Shown in pieces: positions 22,930-35,700 of a stretch of 64,000 nt of DNA. The notes beneath the pieces were generated by a model that made no database searches, was not told the DNA's origin, and saw only the letters and a list, made by a program, of their open reading frames with translations. A program made the translations under genes and the position numbers. Numbering within the stretch: the first letter of the stretch is position 1; the number at the start of each line of letters is the position of its first letter. Source of the DNA: Mnemiopsis leidyi (lineage: Eukaryota; Ctenophora; Tentaculata; Lobata; Bolinopsidae); contig JH156402.1 in the NCBI GenBank assembly GCA_000226015.1, positions 175,958 through 239,957 on the forward strand, written 5' to 3'.

Positions 22930-23167
22930 CTAAGTTTGTAAAAGTCTATAAGAAATAGACCACAGTTTAAGGCGGACACTCCACCACGATTTTATCAATG
23001 ATCCTCTGTTAACAAGTTCAGAGTCATCAGTCATTCTTTGCAATTTCGGCTTTGGGGACAGCTGGACTGCTGGAGCGGACAATCGTTTCTGAAATATGTT
23101 CTCCTGTCGATCATTCTTCTTTTCTTCAATCATTGCGAATTGTTCTTTAGGCTTATCCAACTTTATC
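22930..23167 (-). CDS. possible terminal exon on the minus strand
   Basis: After a minus-strand acceptor-like CCAATTTCAG the frame reads 'QIKLDKPKEQFAMIEEKKND', has a middle 'RLSAPAVQLSPKPKLQRM', and ends 'SYRLLQT' with a stop at 22930. It lies 0.6 kb beyond the stop of the zinc-finger gene on the same strand and might be an alternative last exon of that gene. No family is recognised. Confidence 0.25.
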
Positions 23168-23751
23168 TGCTGAAATTGGCACATCGTTTATAGTAATCGA
23201 TCCACGGTACGTACTCCATTAAGCATGCATGCGCGGCACGCTTTCTGTCAAGGTAAACAAGCGCATCAAAAAGTTGGCATGTTAAAGAAGAAACCGCGCG
23301 CTACGTCAATTAAGAAATCTTGACATTTGTGTCCCAATGTTTGCATGTTCGAGCTAAAGTCGTTGTATCATTTCTATCTATATCCGCATTGCATTCTGCA
23401 ATGCATGATTCATGATCTTTGATACTACTTAGATAATACACATAATTCGTGAATTCCCATCAAAACTCTGTCCCCTATTAGCCGATTGCATAATTTCAAG
23501 CTTGCAATGGATAAATGAGGGGCAAAGCTATTGAAATGTTCATGTGCTGGGACGGTATTACAGAATTTTGTCATTCATTTAGGTTAGTTCCGGGTCACAG
23601 GCACCTTAGTAGTGATTGCTAAAAGTGCACATAACATAGCATAATATTGTGCAACATTAACTTCTAACTTAAATACTAAGAACTCATACCAATTGATCGA
23701 ACCAGTTAACATTTGTTGGTTCAAATCTTGAATAAATCGTAAGACTGACCT

Positions 23752-26700
23752 TCACTGGGTTGGCTGAGCGGTTTCTGACGACAGGCTTATCGTAGGCATG
23801 GCAATCGGAGAGGTCACGTCACGTGGGGCTGTGATGACGTCACGTGGTGTTGTGATGACGTCACACGAAGGGGTGATAACATCAACATCTTGGTTGTTCT
23901 GAGGGGGACTTGACACGGTCGGAGGTACCAAAGTGACAACAGGTTTCTTGACCTCAGAGTTGTAAAAAAGTGGAGTGCTAGTGTTGAGGATGTTCTGAAT
24001 GGAGAGAGCGTTGCTGCTGGTAAAAACGGGCAGAGATTGCGGGGTAGAAGAGGTGGGTGAGAGGCTGGAGGTTTGAGGGGGCAGTCCATGCGGGGTGGTC
24101 TGTTTCATCCTCTCTTCATCGGCACTGTTGTCCACGGACACTTCTCCGGCATCTGAAATGTCACAGGTTAGCTCACGCACAACAAATGGGTGAGCCTCTC
24201 CGCGTCGCTACCTTACTCTAAGACTAGGTACGTTTTTGTGGGAACTCTAGGTCGTATAAACCATATAGACATCGGCTCCGGTAGACATAGCACCCCATTT
24301 AGAGTGATACACCACCCTATACACCAGTACACCACACTATGCAGACAAGATCAGACGATGTGTGGCCGATTATAGCACAACCCCCGCCCTTTTAAAAAGA
24401 TTGCCAGGGCTTCACTTAACGCACTGAATCACTACAGCTGTGCCCGATGATGGTAAGTGTTTGCCACGAGAGTGCGCTCTTCACGTCCCTTGTAGCGGGG
24501 ATTTGAGGGAGCACGCGCACGCCGCTCCGTCCCTCCTAGTGGAACCGCCAGCACTGAACCCGCGCGACTTTCTGCTCGCCCTTGCATCGAGTGTCACGAT
24601 GCGACTTGTCAGCTGCTAGAACAGACAACTTCTATAGGGCTGTGGTGGGGGATCTGAGAAACTGGTGCCCGGTGATAGTATCTTATCTCTTATCTAGATC
24701 CCTACGGGGTGTCAACTGTACCGAATGAGTGTGTGTTTGCGAGTGTGTACAGTACACACATGTGTAGGTTCATGAGTATCACAAGCATGCCTAGGCATTG
24801 AGAGTAGCTATATATTGATACATCAGAATAGCTGGAAAGAGATAATGTGATAATGCTGGGAAGCCGACAAAGTTCCCAGCATTGGAACCCGTGTCCTGCA
24901 GTCCCACCTCTCCTACAAGTGCATCCCGTCGCTACTGGTTACCAGGCTGTCACGTGAGCTTTGGCCGCTACCTATCGTCTATTGGCTATCGGTTTGTTAG
25001 GAGCCTGGCCCGGCTGCGAAGCGCTACAAGTACACGCAGCGCGATCAGTTAGCGGACCTATTAAACTGCCCTGTCAAATCTCATTAACGGTTACATCGGT
25101 GTAGTTTTAGGGTAAACCGTTTGGTGGGCGGCGTGCGCGCGCAGGAGGGCGGATGCGGGCTTGTTCCCGTTAAGCAGGAGGTCAGGTGACCCGCCATCAC
25201 GTGACGTGGAGCTAACAGCAGTGCGGTAAAGGGGTGCGTCTAATGAGTCGCCTTGTTACCATGACACTCGGGTCGTGCCTCGACAACGCGTCCCTTTGAC
25301 AGCCACACTTGTCTGACACACTGCTAGAGTCTCACACCCTCCTTCAACCGACACAGTTCGACCTACTTTATAACGATTCGACCAGTTTTGAGACCGATTT
25401 AGCTAGTTTCTTGGAGCGATCAAACAGGGACAAGAAATTAGAAGACAAAATGGTTCACAGAATCAAACTGTTCAGGGCATATCGCTCCGTAATATTTTAC
25501 ATTTTCAGTAACGTTGGAAAATTGAAATCAACCGATTTAAATGAGCCGTTTAAGTGCGGTCAGTCATGAAATGAAAGTGGTTTCCCATAGATGGACCATT
25601 TAAAGAGTGACATAACGCCGAATGTGATTGTAGAAAATGTTAATATTTTAAAAAACGTGATGCAAATTGACTGCGCATTGGCTGATAGATAATTAATTAA
25701 CTTATTCATTAGTAATTATGATTTAGCAAATTAATTAACTAATTACCGGACACGGGGTCCTCCATATCAATGTCCCCTTGAGAGTCACCGTCCTCTATGC
25801 TGTCACAGTTACTCATCATATCCTCGGCAATAGCACTGTCTATAAGCGAGGCAGGGGACAACGGGAACTTGTCTGAGGAAAATTAGGTTAGCATATGTCG
25901 TTTTTCTTGTCACATGATGTGAAGGAAGTTTCTGATTGGCCGAGAATTGGGAATTTGAGAGAACCAACATTAAAATAGGAGATTTGAGTTCAGGACTTAG
26001 GGATAATATGTTGAGTTGACTTCAGCTGGAAATAAACTCGACTTCTATGGTTTTGCCTATTAAAGGAACAGGTCTTAATTTAGACGTTCAATGTCTATGG
26101 TCATTTTACATTTGATGTAATTTTAATCACACCTGACTAAAGGACTAAGTAGCATTGAGTAGTGATGATAGCCGGGCCATTTGAAACATTTAACAACGCG
26201 ATACAATCCCTTACAAGTAACGGCATCTTCCATAGGATTATTTCAACAACATTGGTTATTTAAACATATGATTATTTCAACAACATTAGTTAATAAAAGC
26301 GACCACCCCATCACGGCCGGTCAGTAAACCGCCCCTTGCTCACAGTTAAAGACTCAACTGCAAAAAAGGTAATGTAACAACCACCTTGCTGGTTGTCAAG
26401 CACCATGGTGAGAACTGTTTAAAGTTAAAACGTCGACAATTGAACTAATCATTAATAAACCCTTGAAAACCCAACAATATCCAAACTTACAGTCGAAGCA
26501 CTTACTCATAGCTCCCAACTGCAGGATAAGCTGCAAGGTCTCCTCGGGGATGGTGCCAGGCTGCTGCCCGTCCGGGACGACGCCCCCAACTCCCCCGTGA
26601 TGCTGGGTGTAATTGGCTGCCTCCATCTCGTGAATCTTGACGTGACGTTTGAGGTGGTGAGACCGACCGAACCTCTTGTGACATACCTCACACTCGTATT

Positions 26701-29700
26701 TCCGCTCTCCCGTGTGAACTATCATGTGTCGTTTCTGGAGGGGTGGCTCAGTTATCTTCTAGATAAGGGTTGAGGGATTAATATGGCTCTAACAGACAAG
26801 CAGTTACATCTACCATAGTACCAGATTTCTTTAGTATAATTGCGGCTCATTTTCTTAAACGTTCCCAAGAAGAAAGATAGCCAAGAATTACTAACTTAGG
26901 CGGATATGCTATAGGTAAATAAAGGAGAATGGAAAATAAATTCAGGAGTATTACCAGGGAACTCTGATTTTGAAATCTCTTCTTGCAGACGGTACAGGGG
27001 TGCTTGTAGTTGCTCCTATCAGGGCACACTTGGCGCATGTGTGTCTGGAGAACGTACTCATATGCGAAGACGCGAGCGCACCGCGGACACTCGTACCGGG
27101 CTTGATCCCCTGCGGAGGACACGCTAGTCCCCACAACAGCTGCTGAACTGTTCAGCAGTTCTTCAACTATGTTTCCTGTGAAGTGGGGTGTGGTGAGATT
27201 TTAAACATATTCAAGGTTAACGTTAGAAACACAGAAGAAGTGCACTTTTAACATCATTTTGTAGAAATGAAAAGAAGAAGGCCAGACACATACATTTTCA
27301 CTTTTGTTCCTCCAAATTTCATATCATTAAGTAATCTGTCATCTGGCCCGGTCGTTTTCAAGTACGGCACTACAACTTCTACAGATATCTCATATTCGTG
27401 ACTTGAGTATTGCCAATATTATCATCTGGCCGGAGAATGGCACTGTGTTTATTATTGGTCACCTTAATGTTAAGTATGTAGCTGCCCTCTCATCGGCCCC
27501 TCCAATGTTTAGTATTCACCAGTTCTCTACATAAACTCACAAAAGATGCTATTCTCAGGGAGTCGATTGGTTGAAGGTCGTCACGTGAGAGGAGGTTGAC
27601 TTCCGATTGGTTGCTAGGAGACGGCGCCACAGCTTGTAACCATACGGCCAAGTGATTACTCATCGAGCGGCGGATATTTTAACATCGTATTTTGAAAACA
27701 TAGGGCCACGTGTGGACCTCTACTTAGAACTGAACCCCTCACGTGTTGTCAGTATCCGGGGGAGTGGGCCCGGGCTTCACCCTCCCCTCACACCTTATCT
27801 CGGATATTATCTTGTGTAAAGCCAGGAAAAACACAGTCCCGGTGCCCTTACTGGGGATGTGGGCTGTAATTTTGTAACCCATAATAGTGTTAACACGTAT
27901 TTATCGGGCGCGGGATACGTCTCCCACCCTTGATAACATATGTCAATGTTAGAGTGTGATCTAGGGGTAACAAGACAAGGGCAGAGAGACCGAAATATAG
28001 CTCAGTCAGCAATCACATGACACATATATTTGTTACTAAAGCCCAGTCTCATACTCAGATGGAGCTCAGAAAACTATCACATGGTAGCTGGCCTCATACC
28101 GAGATGGACTATAAAAACGAGCTTCCCCGGTCACTGTACTGATTGACACAATTTCCCATCATTCCAGCTGAAGACTCTTGTAGTAACGGATTAGTCTGTC
28201 ACTGAGGTAATAGTTACTCATATACCTACTGAAATAGGGAACTGAGTTCACTTTCTTGAAGTTACCGAGTTACTTTGATTTAATCGGTCAATTCTAACGA
28301 GTACCTAATTATTCATTCAATAAATAATTGGGTGCCTATCAGCTGAAGAAATTTTATAGACTACTTACTGCTGCGGTAAAGTTTCCATACTCCGGTTAAC
28401 TCAAGGTGACTGATTAACAAGAGATAGAATATTTGCGTTGTAACTTGTAACTTAAATCCAGGGTAACTTATCCCACCCTCTACCGTTCTAGAGTTCAACG
28501 CACCAGCAGAGCCTCTACATAGCTTAGCACGTCTAAATCAGAGCAGAGCAGAATATCAACATATATCAACACCTATCGACCCCAAACGTAAGTGCCACGT
28601 GATCCGATGGTTCATAATTGTTCACTATTTTAGCGATAGGCCGGGGCGGACTTGTACTTGTTGTAGAGAGACGTGATGTAGATAGTTGTACACACATCGA
28701 GCTATCCTGGTTATGTTTGTGTTTATGTTGGGGTGACGGGGTGTTGGTAACTATCAACTCTACCGGGTCGAGCGACATCTGTTTCCCTGGCAACGACCGC
28801 AACTTCACGTGGTTGGTGGTGGGAACGCACGTGTGACAGCCGTGACACCGGACCAGCTACAGCGCTATGAGATCACCCTAAGTGAGATGTATTATAATGT
28901 TCATGTTATTACGAGAGAAAAATTTGGGAGGGGAGAAAGCGGCCCGCGTTAGGTGCTCTCGTTAGGTCCTGTCATGACGGATCTCACGATGTCTAGCAAA
29001 GTCTGGTAGACACTAGTTTCTCTGCGTATCTGTTTACCATAGCGGGCGGGCTTCATGTGGTAATGTTAAGATTAGCTTTTTAAGAGGCTAGGTTCAAGCG
29101 CTCTGGCAGCAATACCTTTATCATATTAAAGTATGGTGTATAGAGACTTAGATCTACATAAACTGTTTCTGACGTAGTTAGGAGTGCTTTGATTTTTTTT
29201 CATACTTTTAGGGTGAACTTACGGAAGCAAACAGAAAATGCTTTGTGACCGAGTTTCCATGATGTGCTGATAAGGAATGTGTAACCATAGCAATAGCCGG
29301 CCGACTCAGGGTGGCTGCATGTGTAACCCCAGTAGTTCCTCTAGAAACAATGTAGCTATATTTGTTCATCTCACGTGACCCCAACAGTCCTGTGTGTGTG
29401 TTGCGCAACACCAGAATCACAAGATCACGTGACCCAACTGACACTAGGATATTGAAAACTCCGCCCTCCCCTGTCACTGGTAACTTGGAAACAATGAGGC
29501 ATTGTCATGACAACCGCGCGTCTTGTTATGACAAGGTCACGTGACATGCACATTGTTTGGTGGTGGTAGTTGATATGCCACACAACTATATCCCCGTCCT
29601 GACGGGTCGCCCTAACTACGCCCAACTTCTAAAGCCACGCTGCGGATCCAGCTGCAGCCAGCAGTGACTCCCGGGTCGATCTCTTCAGACCGGCACTACA

Positions 29701-32700
29701 CAGTTCTCCTTAAATCTAATTAGAGAAAACAATCCGCCCAGTTGACGGATCTATTGTTGTCGTTAATTCGGGAGTGTACTTGTCCTAGGGTAATACGGGA
29801 ACACGTGGAAGGCAGGAGATTCGTACCCCTCGCCCGGCTTTGTTTACCTCTGCTGGGGTGGCTTTGTGTTCCAATTAGCAGCCTCAAGAGGTGTGGGTGT
29901 GGGTGGCAAGGAGGTGGAGACACAGGATACCGCAGCTCTTGGCGTACGTTCTTCGGTACAAGAACATGCCCAAAACTAGCGGGCCGGGATACTTGATAAT
30001 CTGGTATGTGAGGACGGACTTTTGGTTTTATATCCGGCACCTCGGGCTGCACCTCATTATGCTGGTGAAATCGAATATTGTACATTTTTGTAAGTCAGAA
30101 ACATATGATAAATTTGTTACCAAAAATAGATAGGTTAAAATTGTATCAAATGACTGGTAAAAGTGTGTAAAATAACTGTCTCAATTTTAGTCTCGTTTTT
30201 TAACTTCTCAATTTTTATTTCAGTCCGTATTTTTAAAATTGATACTTTTAGCGAAATTGGATAATCCAAGTTCTATAATCAATTACATATTAGGAATTCT
30301 GTGGAAAATATTAGAATTCCTAGGCCATGGTTGTCAAGTTAATTTCCAGGCACAATAATGGACTTCCGTAGTATGGCGATCGATTTTCTGCCGGGGCAAA
30401 TCTTGGGGGCGAAACAGCTTCATAAGCTGGCCACGTATTTGAACTTGAAAGAAATGCTCCAGGTTGCTTGTAAGAGATTGCGGTACTTACCGAATCACGT
30501 GTAAGTACGGTGTCTTCATCAGTCACGTGATCTCCAGACGGGGATGTTGCCAAGACAACGCTGCTCTACTCGGCCCACCTCCCAGCGGACATGCCAGTCC
30601 TTGGTATAAGGCGAGCATTATAAGGACACGTGTGCCCATGGTTACGGTCCACGTGACCCAAATCTCCCTCATAATGGTTCCGGAAATGAGAGAAATCCAT
30701 GGTTAAACAGCACAGCTCCATTACTGGACAGTAACCATGGCTACAAGGCGGTGATTGGCCCAATCCGGTCACGGGAACGTAGCTATGACAACACGTGCGG
30801 GGGGAGGGCGCGTGGGATTGGGGGAGGTGGTTGCTCACTAATGTTAATTAATGCAATACACGCACCATTAGCGACCGGGAATTATAAACGTAGATCTGGG
30901 TGCTCATTACACGCGGATCCCGGACAGCCAAGACACAACTCGGACCGCACACTCCGCGACCACGTGCTCACTGATCCCGGTCGTGGTGGTGATCCAGGAA
31001 GACCACGTGACCTGAGCTGCTCCCCCACATGACGACAGATCTCGGGGACACGGCCACCCGGAAATGGTGAGTCATTGGAGTACACAGCTAACCACCGGCA
31101 ATAATAACACATGGCACCATGGCAACGACAGCACGGAATGGTCTAGGGGGCGAATCGGAGGATCAAAGACTCCACAACGATTACAAACAGCCGGGATGCA
31201 TTTAAGAAGGGGTTGTAACTGGTTTAAACACCGGTAATATCGTAATACACCAAGCTAAGGATGGTGAAAGGAGTGCTCGTACTACCACGGTAAATAGAGA
31301 TGCAGTCCACTGGACGGGAGACTACAGACGAGTCCCTCCCTTATCTTTAGTAGGATTTAAGTCTGTGCGGAGACAAACTTTTTATGGAGATTTAAACGTT
31401 TAAAGGGGTTTATATGATAAGAGGATATTTCAATAAGTACATTTAACCTCCTTATAGAGTTTTAGCGGTAAATTAGGTATTAAGGTAAACCGCATTCTCT
31501 ACCGTTACAGGACATGCTAATGATGTCTTGCGATGGAACAAAGAGGGGAATGTGAGGAAGTGAAGAATTGTACTAGAAAACTTATAGACAAGACGAAAAG
31601 GAAAAATGAGCCTATCTAACCTGTCTCGGAGGAAGTAGAAGAGGGAGGTTGAGGTGGGAGAGAGGGAGGAGGAGGGGAAGTCACTATCTTCTGTTCCGAC
31701 TCTGAGTTAGAGGAGGACAGTCGGGAGAGGACTGAGTTGAAGTCTATCTTAGGCTTGTGGTCAGGGACACTGAAACGTGCGTTCTCCGTTATCAGGTGGA
31801 TAGACTATCGTGACTTAGATAGTGATTTAAAAACGGTTTAAACTAGAGCAAAGCACATTTTACTGTTTTGGTGCTTCAATTTTTTATGATAGTAAACGGA
31901 CGCGGACAATTGGAAACCTTCCGTGACACAGTTACTGCACGTGTTCAGCCTTTAGATTAGATAGTGGCATGATATGCATGCTTATCATCCACTTATTTAA
32001 AGATTCTTCATCAATGCAAAAATACCGTACCTATTGACAAGGTTATTGACAAGGTTTGGCTGCTGAATGAGTTTGTGAACAAACGAGCAGTCCAGGTCCT
32101 TGAACCGTCTCTGCTTCATCTGTCTTTGCACAATCAGCTCCTGCAGCGCATTCTGAATTTAGACTCTCGGGTAAAAACGGCCCAGTAACAAAACTCAAGA
32201 TATGTCACTGAATAATAATCTCACTCCATAGTGAAACTAAAAAATGGTCCCAGTAACAAAACCAAAGATATGTCACTGAATAATACCCCCACAACAACAA
32301 AAACAGAACATAAAAATACTCATTAAATAGTGTCTAGTGAAACTCGAAAACATAGCACTTAAAAACTCTACTCTTGAATGTTTCACCCAACTTAAATACC
32401 TGAATGACAGAGTCTGTCTGTAGGAAGTTGATTGGGAGAGAGTTAGCTCCCGAGGAGGATGTTGTGGAGGTAGGGGTGGAGGAGGGCAGTCCTGACCTCT
32501 CCTCCGTCAGCTTTATAATCTCCTCCATCGCGTTTATGTTGTGTGTGTTCTCAATCTTTACCTCCTGTTTGTATAGTGGATGTAAATACCTCATTTTCAG
32601 AATTGAGAAATTTTACTTGAGTGAGTTCCACACTTAACAAGTTAACAGGCCACCGGATCTGATGACTTTCTTAAAGGAAAACTTCACCCATCCCACCACA

Positions 32701-35700
32701 GATCAAAATGAATGCTCGTGTTTGGTATTTCTAAGCTACTTCCGATCTCAGGCGCTCACCTAATTATGACTACAATTTGAGAATTTTGCTTATCTACAGC
32801 TAGTAGCTACAGGGCACCGAATCAAATTTCCGCACCATACTGTCAAGCTAGTGGTGAATTTGTCTGGCAGCCTTCTTCTCAGTAATTCACAAGAAGTGGG
32901 ACTCGGAAAATTGGACAAATTAAGTTTATTTAATTCGTCTCTGGGTACAAGTGACACTTTGACTACAACATCAAGGCAAAACTCGCTCGCCAGATAAAAC
33001 TTTCTTAAAAGGTCATTTAAAAGCGACAACTCCCGAGAACGCCAGATAAAGTTGCACGTCGTGCAGTGATTTCCGTAGAAGTATCGCTCGGTTAAATAGG
33101 ATTATGAAACGGTGGCTAGTTACCTGATCACCGTTAAAAGGATAGTTGTGGGGCTGCTGTTGCTGCTCCAGAGCTGATCCCGTGAAGGGTAGGAGGGTAG
33201 AGCGACACTGAAATGTGACTTGTCATCCTATGTACTGAGAATATGTGACGTGTTGAGTGCAATTAACACGGTGCGAGGGAATATTATAATGGGTGCTTTT
33301 TGATTTTAAAAGTTTGAAGCTGCATCATTATAACTGGTAAACAAAATAAATGAATAACTTACCCGTGGAGTTTTGATGTCAGGAGTCGTAAGGGGGTATG
33401 GTCTGATTGGTTCCTTGTTGAAATTTCCCTGCTCCTTGGAGAAGCTTCCCGCTGGAGGAGCTTGAGGAGGAGGAGGGCTCATATAATAGGGCTTCTTCTG
33501 CAAAGCCTGGGTCTGCAAGTAGGCTTGTCGGGTAGCCTCCGTCATGTTGGAAAAGACTTTCAACATTTGGAGATGATGGAGGGACTTGATAGCAGCAGCT
33601 GACATGTCTTCTCCTCCTTTGTTCAGCAGGTTCTTGTTTTCTAGTTCGTCTTCCTTTACTGCACCTCCCTGAATTGAAAATATATCAAACTTTCAGTGAC
33701 CAATCAACTGGAAAATGTAAATAATGTTTCATGGTAAAACATTCTTGTAATACGTTTGCACACCAAATTTCCGTAAACTAAAAAGGAAAGACGGCCGTGT
33801 GTTTGCGTCCTCTCCTGCTGTAAGCCGGTAAAAATAGCACCTGACACACAGTGATCATCAGGGACAAAGTTAGCGCCGAGACTCACCTGATTGTGTATGA
33901 TCTGTGAAAGGGCAGGATGGAATGCACTTTGTTGGGCTCCCATCTCGCTGTTACTCTCCGTTGGTCCGTCTGGCCTGTTACTTTCCTTTCTCTGAACTTC
34001 GAGACTGTTCTCTTCGACTCTCTCTCCTTCCCCTAGAAATAGCGGTATAGGTAAGGTTCATGTAGATCTTGGTGACCAGTCTGGCTTGGGCAAACAGATG
34101 TATCTGGCAAACCGATTGACGTAGGACGTTTTGACTTGAAGTTAGTCACTTCGAGCGTCCGTTGACCAATTCAATAGGTGCTTCACAAAGTAATGAAGAA
34201 ATCGTTGAATTTAAAACATAGTAATAATAAATCTAAATTTTCCTAAAAATTCAACAAATTTTTTGAGAAAGAGATAACCAAACATAGATTAACACGAGTT
34301 GTTAATTCACAGCTTACTAAGTTCTGAGTTCTAAGATTTGATTCATTCACTGGAAAAAAGAAATAGAGAACAAGTCGAATAACTGATCTTTGTTCGTTTA
34401 AGTCACAAAGTAAAATCTTTAAGTGCTGAGAAACTATTTCAATTCAAACGTACGGGGGACCGAACTTATATAAATGCAATAAAGGAGCACTGCAGGTATC
34501 TGTCCTCAACATTTTATTTCAAAAACGTCCAACTAATAACCACTTTGAATAAAAGAAATGTTTCTGACAAAGAGACTGCACGGGGTTCTTTTTGAAACCG
34601 TTAAAACCCTAAAGTACACACGTGACCAGATATGACCATGTCTAGTGAGACGAAAAAAGACCAATGTCATATTCCCGAAAAAAAGGTTCAGCGATAGGTA
34701 ACCATGGTGACGGTTCAGTGCGTTGTCTACAGAAACAATCAAATTGGTTCGACCAATCAGAAGCCTAGGATGGAGTCACGTGTGAGGGACCCCGTGGGGC
34801 CGCAACTTATCAAGCAATATGTACGTGTGCGGGTAGGTACTAGGTAGGTACAGTGCTACACAACTGTACGTGTTGTTACACTTGAGTAATCTTATCATTA
34901 ACTGCCAGGCAGTGCAGTTGTTGGGCTGTAGATTGTTCAAGCATCGTTGCAAGCTGGAATAGTATGGCGTGTTTGTGTCACACTAAATTACGTACTACGA
35001 GTTACGACTCCACAACTTGAACAACCACTACTACGAATACATAAGGGGGCTAATTGAATTTTAGACTAACTTGAAAACTGAACAACCAAAATCAAAGCCA
35101 GAAACATAGCAAGCGGTCTCAAGATCAGCCCGAACGAATCAGGAGCTGACGCGAAGTTGCGATAGAAAAGTGCAAGTGGCGAAAGGAAACTGGTTTGAAG
35201 TCGAGTAACAGAGGGACACTGTCCAGCTCAGAATGTACCTATCAGAGTTAGCTAGGCCAGCTGTTAAGTTCCAACTACCCAACCTACCGCTCTCAGGCAG
35301 AGAATTAAAAATGGGGCTACCCACGGCTGGGGACTCTCAATCACCCATCCCAGGACCAATCAGAACGCTTGACTTTAGTCACGTGCCGGATAATGAACCA
35401 ATGGTAAGTGTGGGAAGCTGCACGTGCAGAACCGAGATCGCGATGACAACACACGAGCTGGTGAAACCAAACAAAGTTAAATCTCGTTAAACTGGCAATA
35501 GTCTATACGAGGTGTGTCACCAAACCCCCGCCTCCAAACAAGATCTATCACTTCATTATCCCAGCATGAGCAGCACTTTAAAATATCCACACAACCTCCC
35601 AGCTCACCACTCCTGTCCCGGACTCCCTCTAACTGCATATATTTCTTGTTTTCACAGGTACCACAGCTCAGCTAGATGTATAATTGCAAGATTTTGTTAA

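Larger units (their letters stand above)
27176..31620. other. 4.4-kb intron of the zinc-finger gene, motif-rich
   Basis: No exon detected. This is the densest part of the E-box/X-box region; the main groups are listed separately. Further E-boxes lie at 27707, 27740, 28596, 29802, 30961 and 31004. Confidence 0.5.

Noticed and set aside
25309-25569. 86-codon plus-strand frame
   Set aside because: No ATG start, no partner exon, lies within an intron of the opposite-strand gene; possibly chance.
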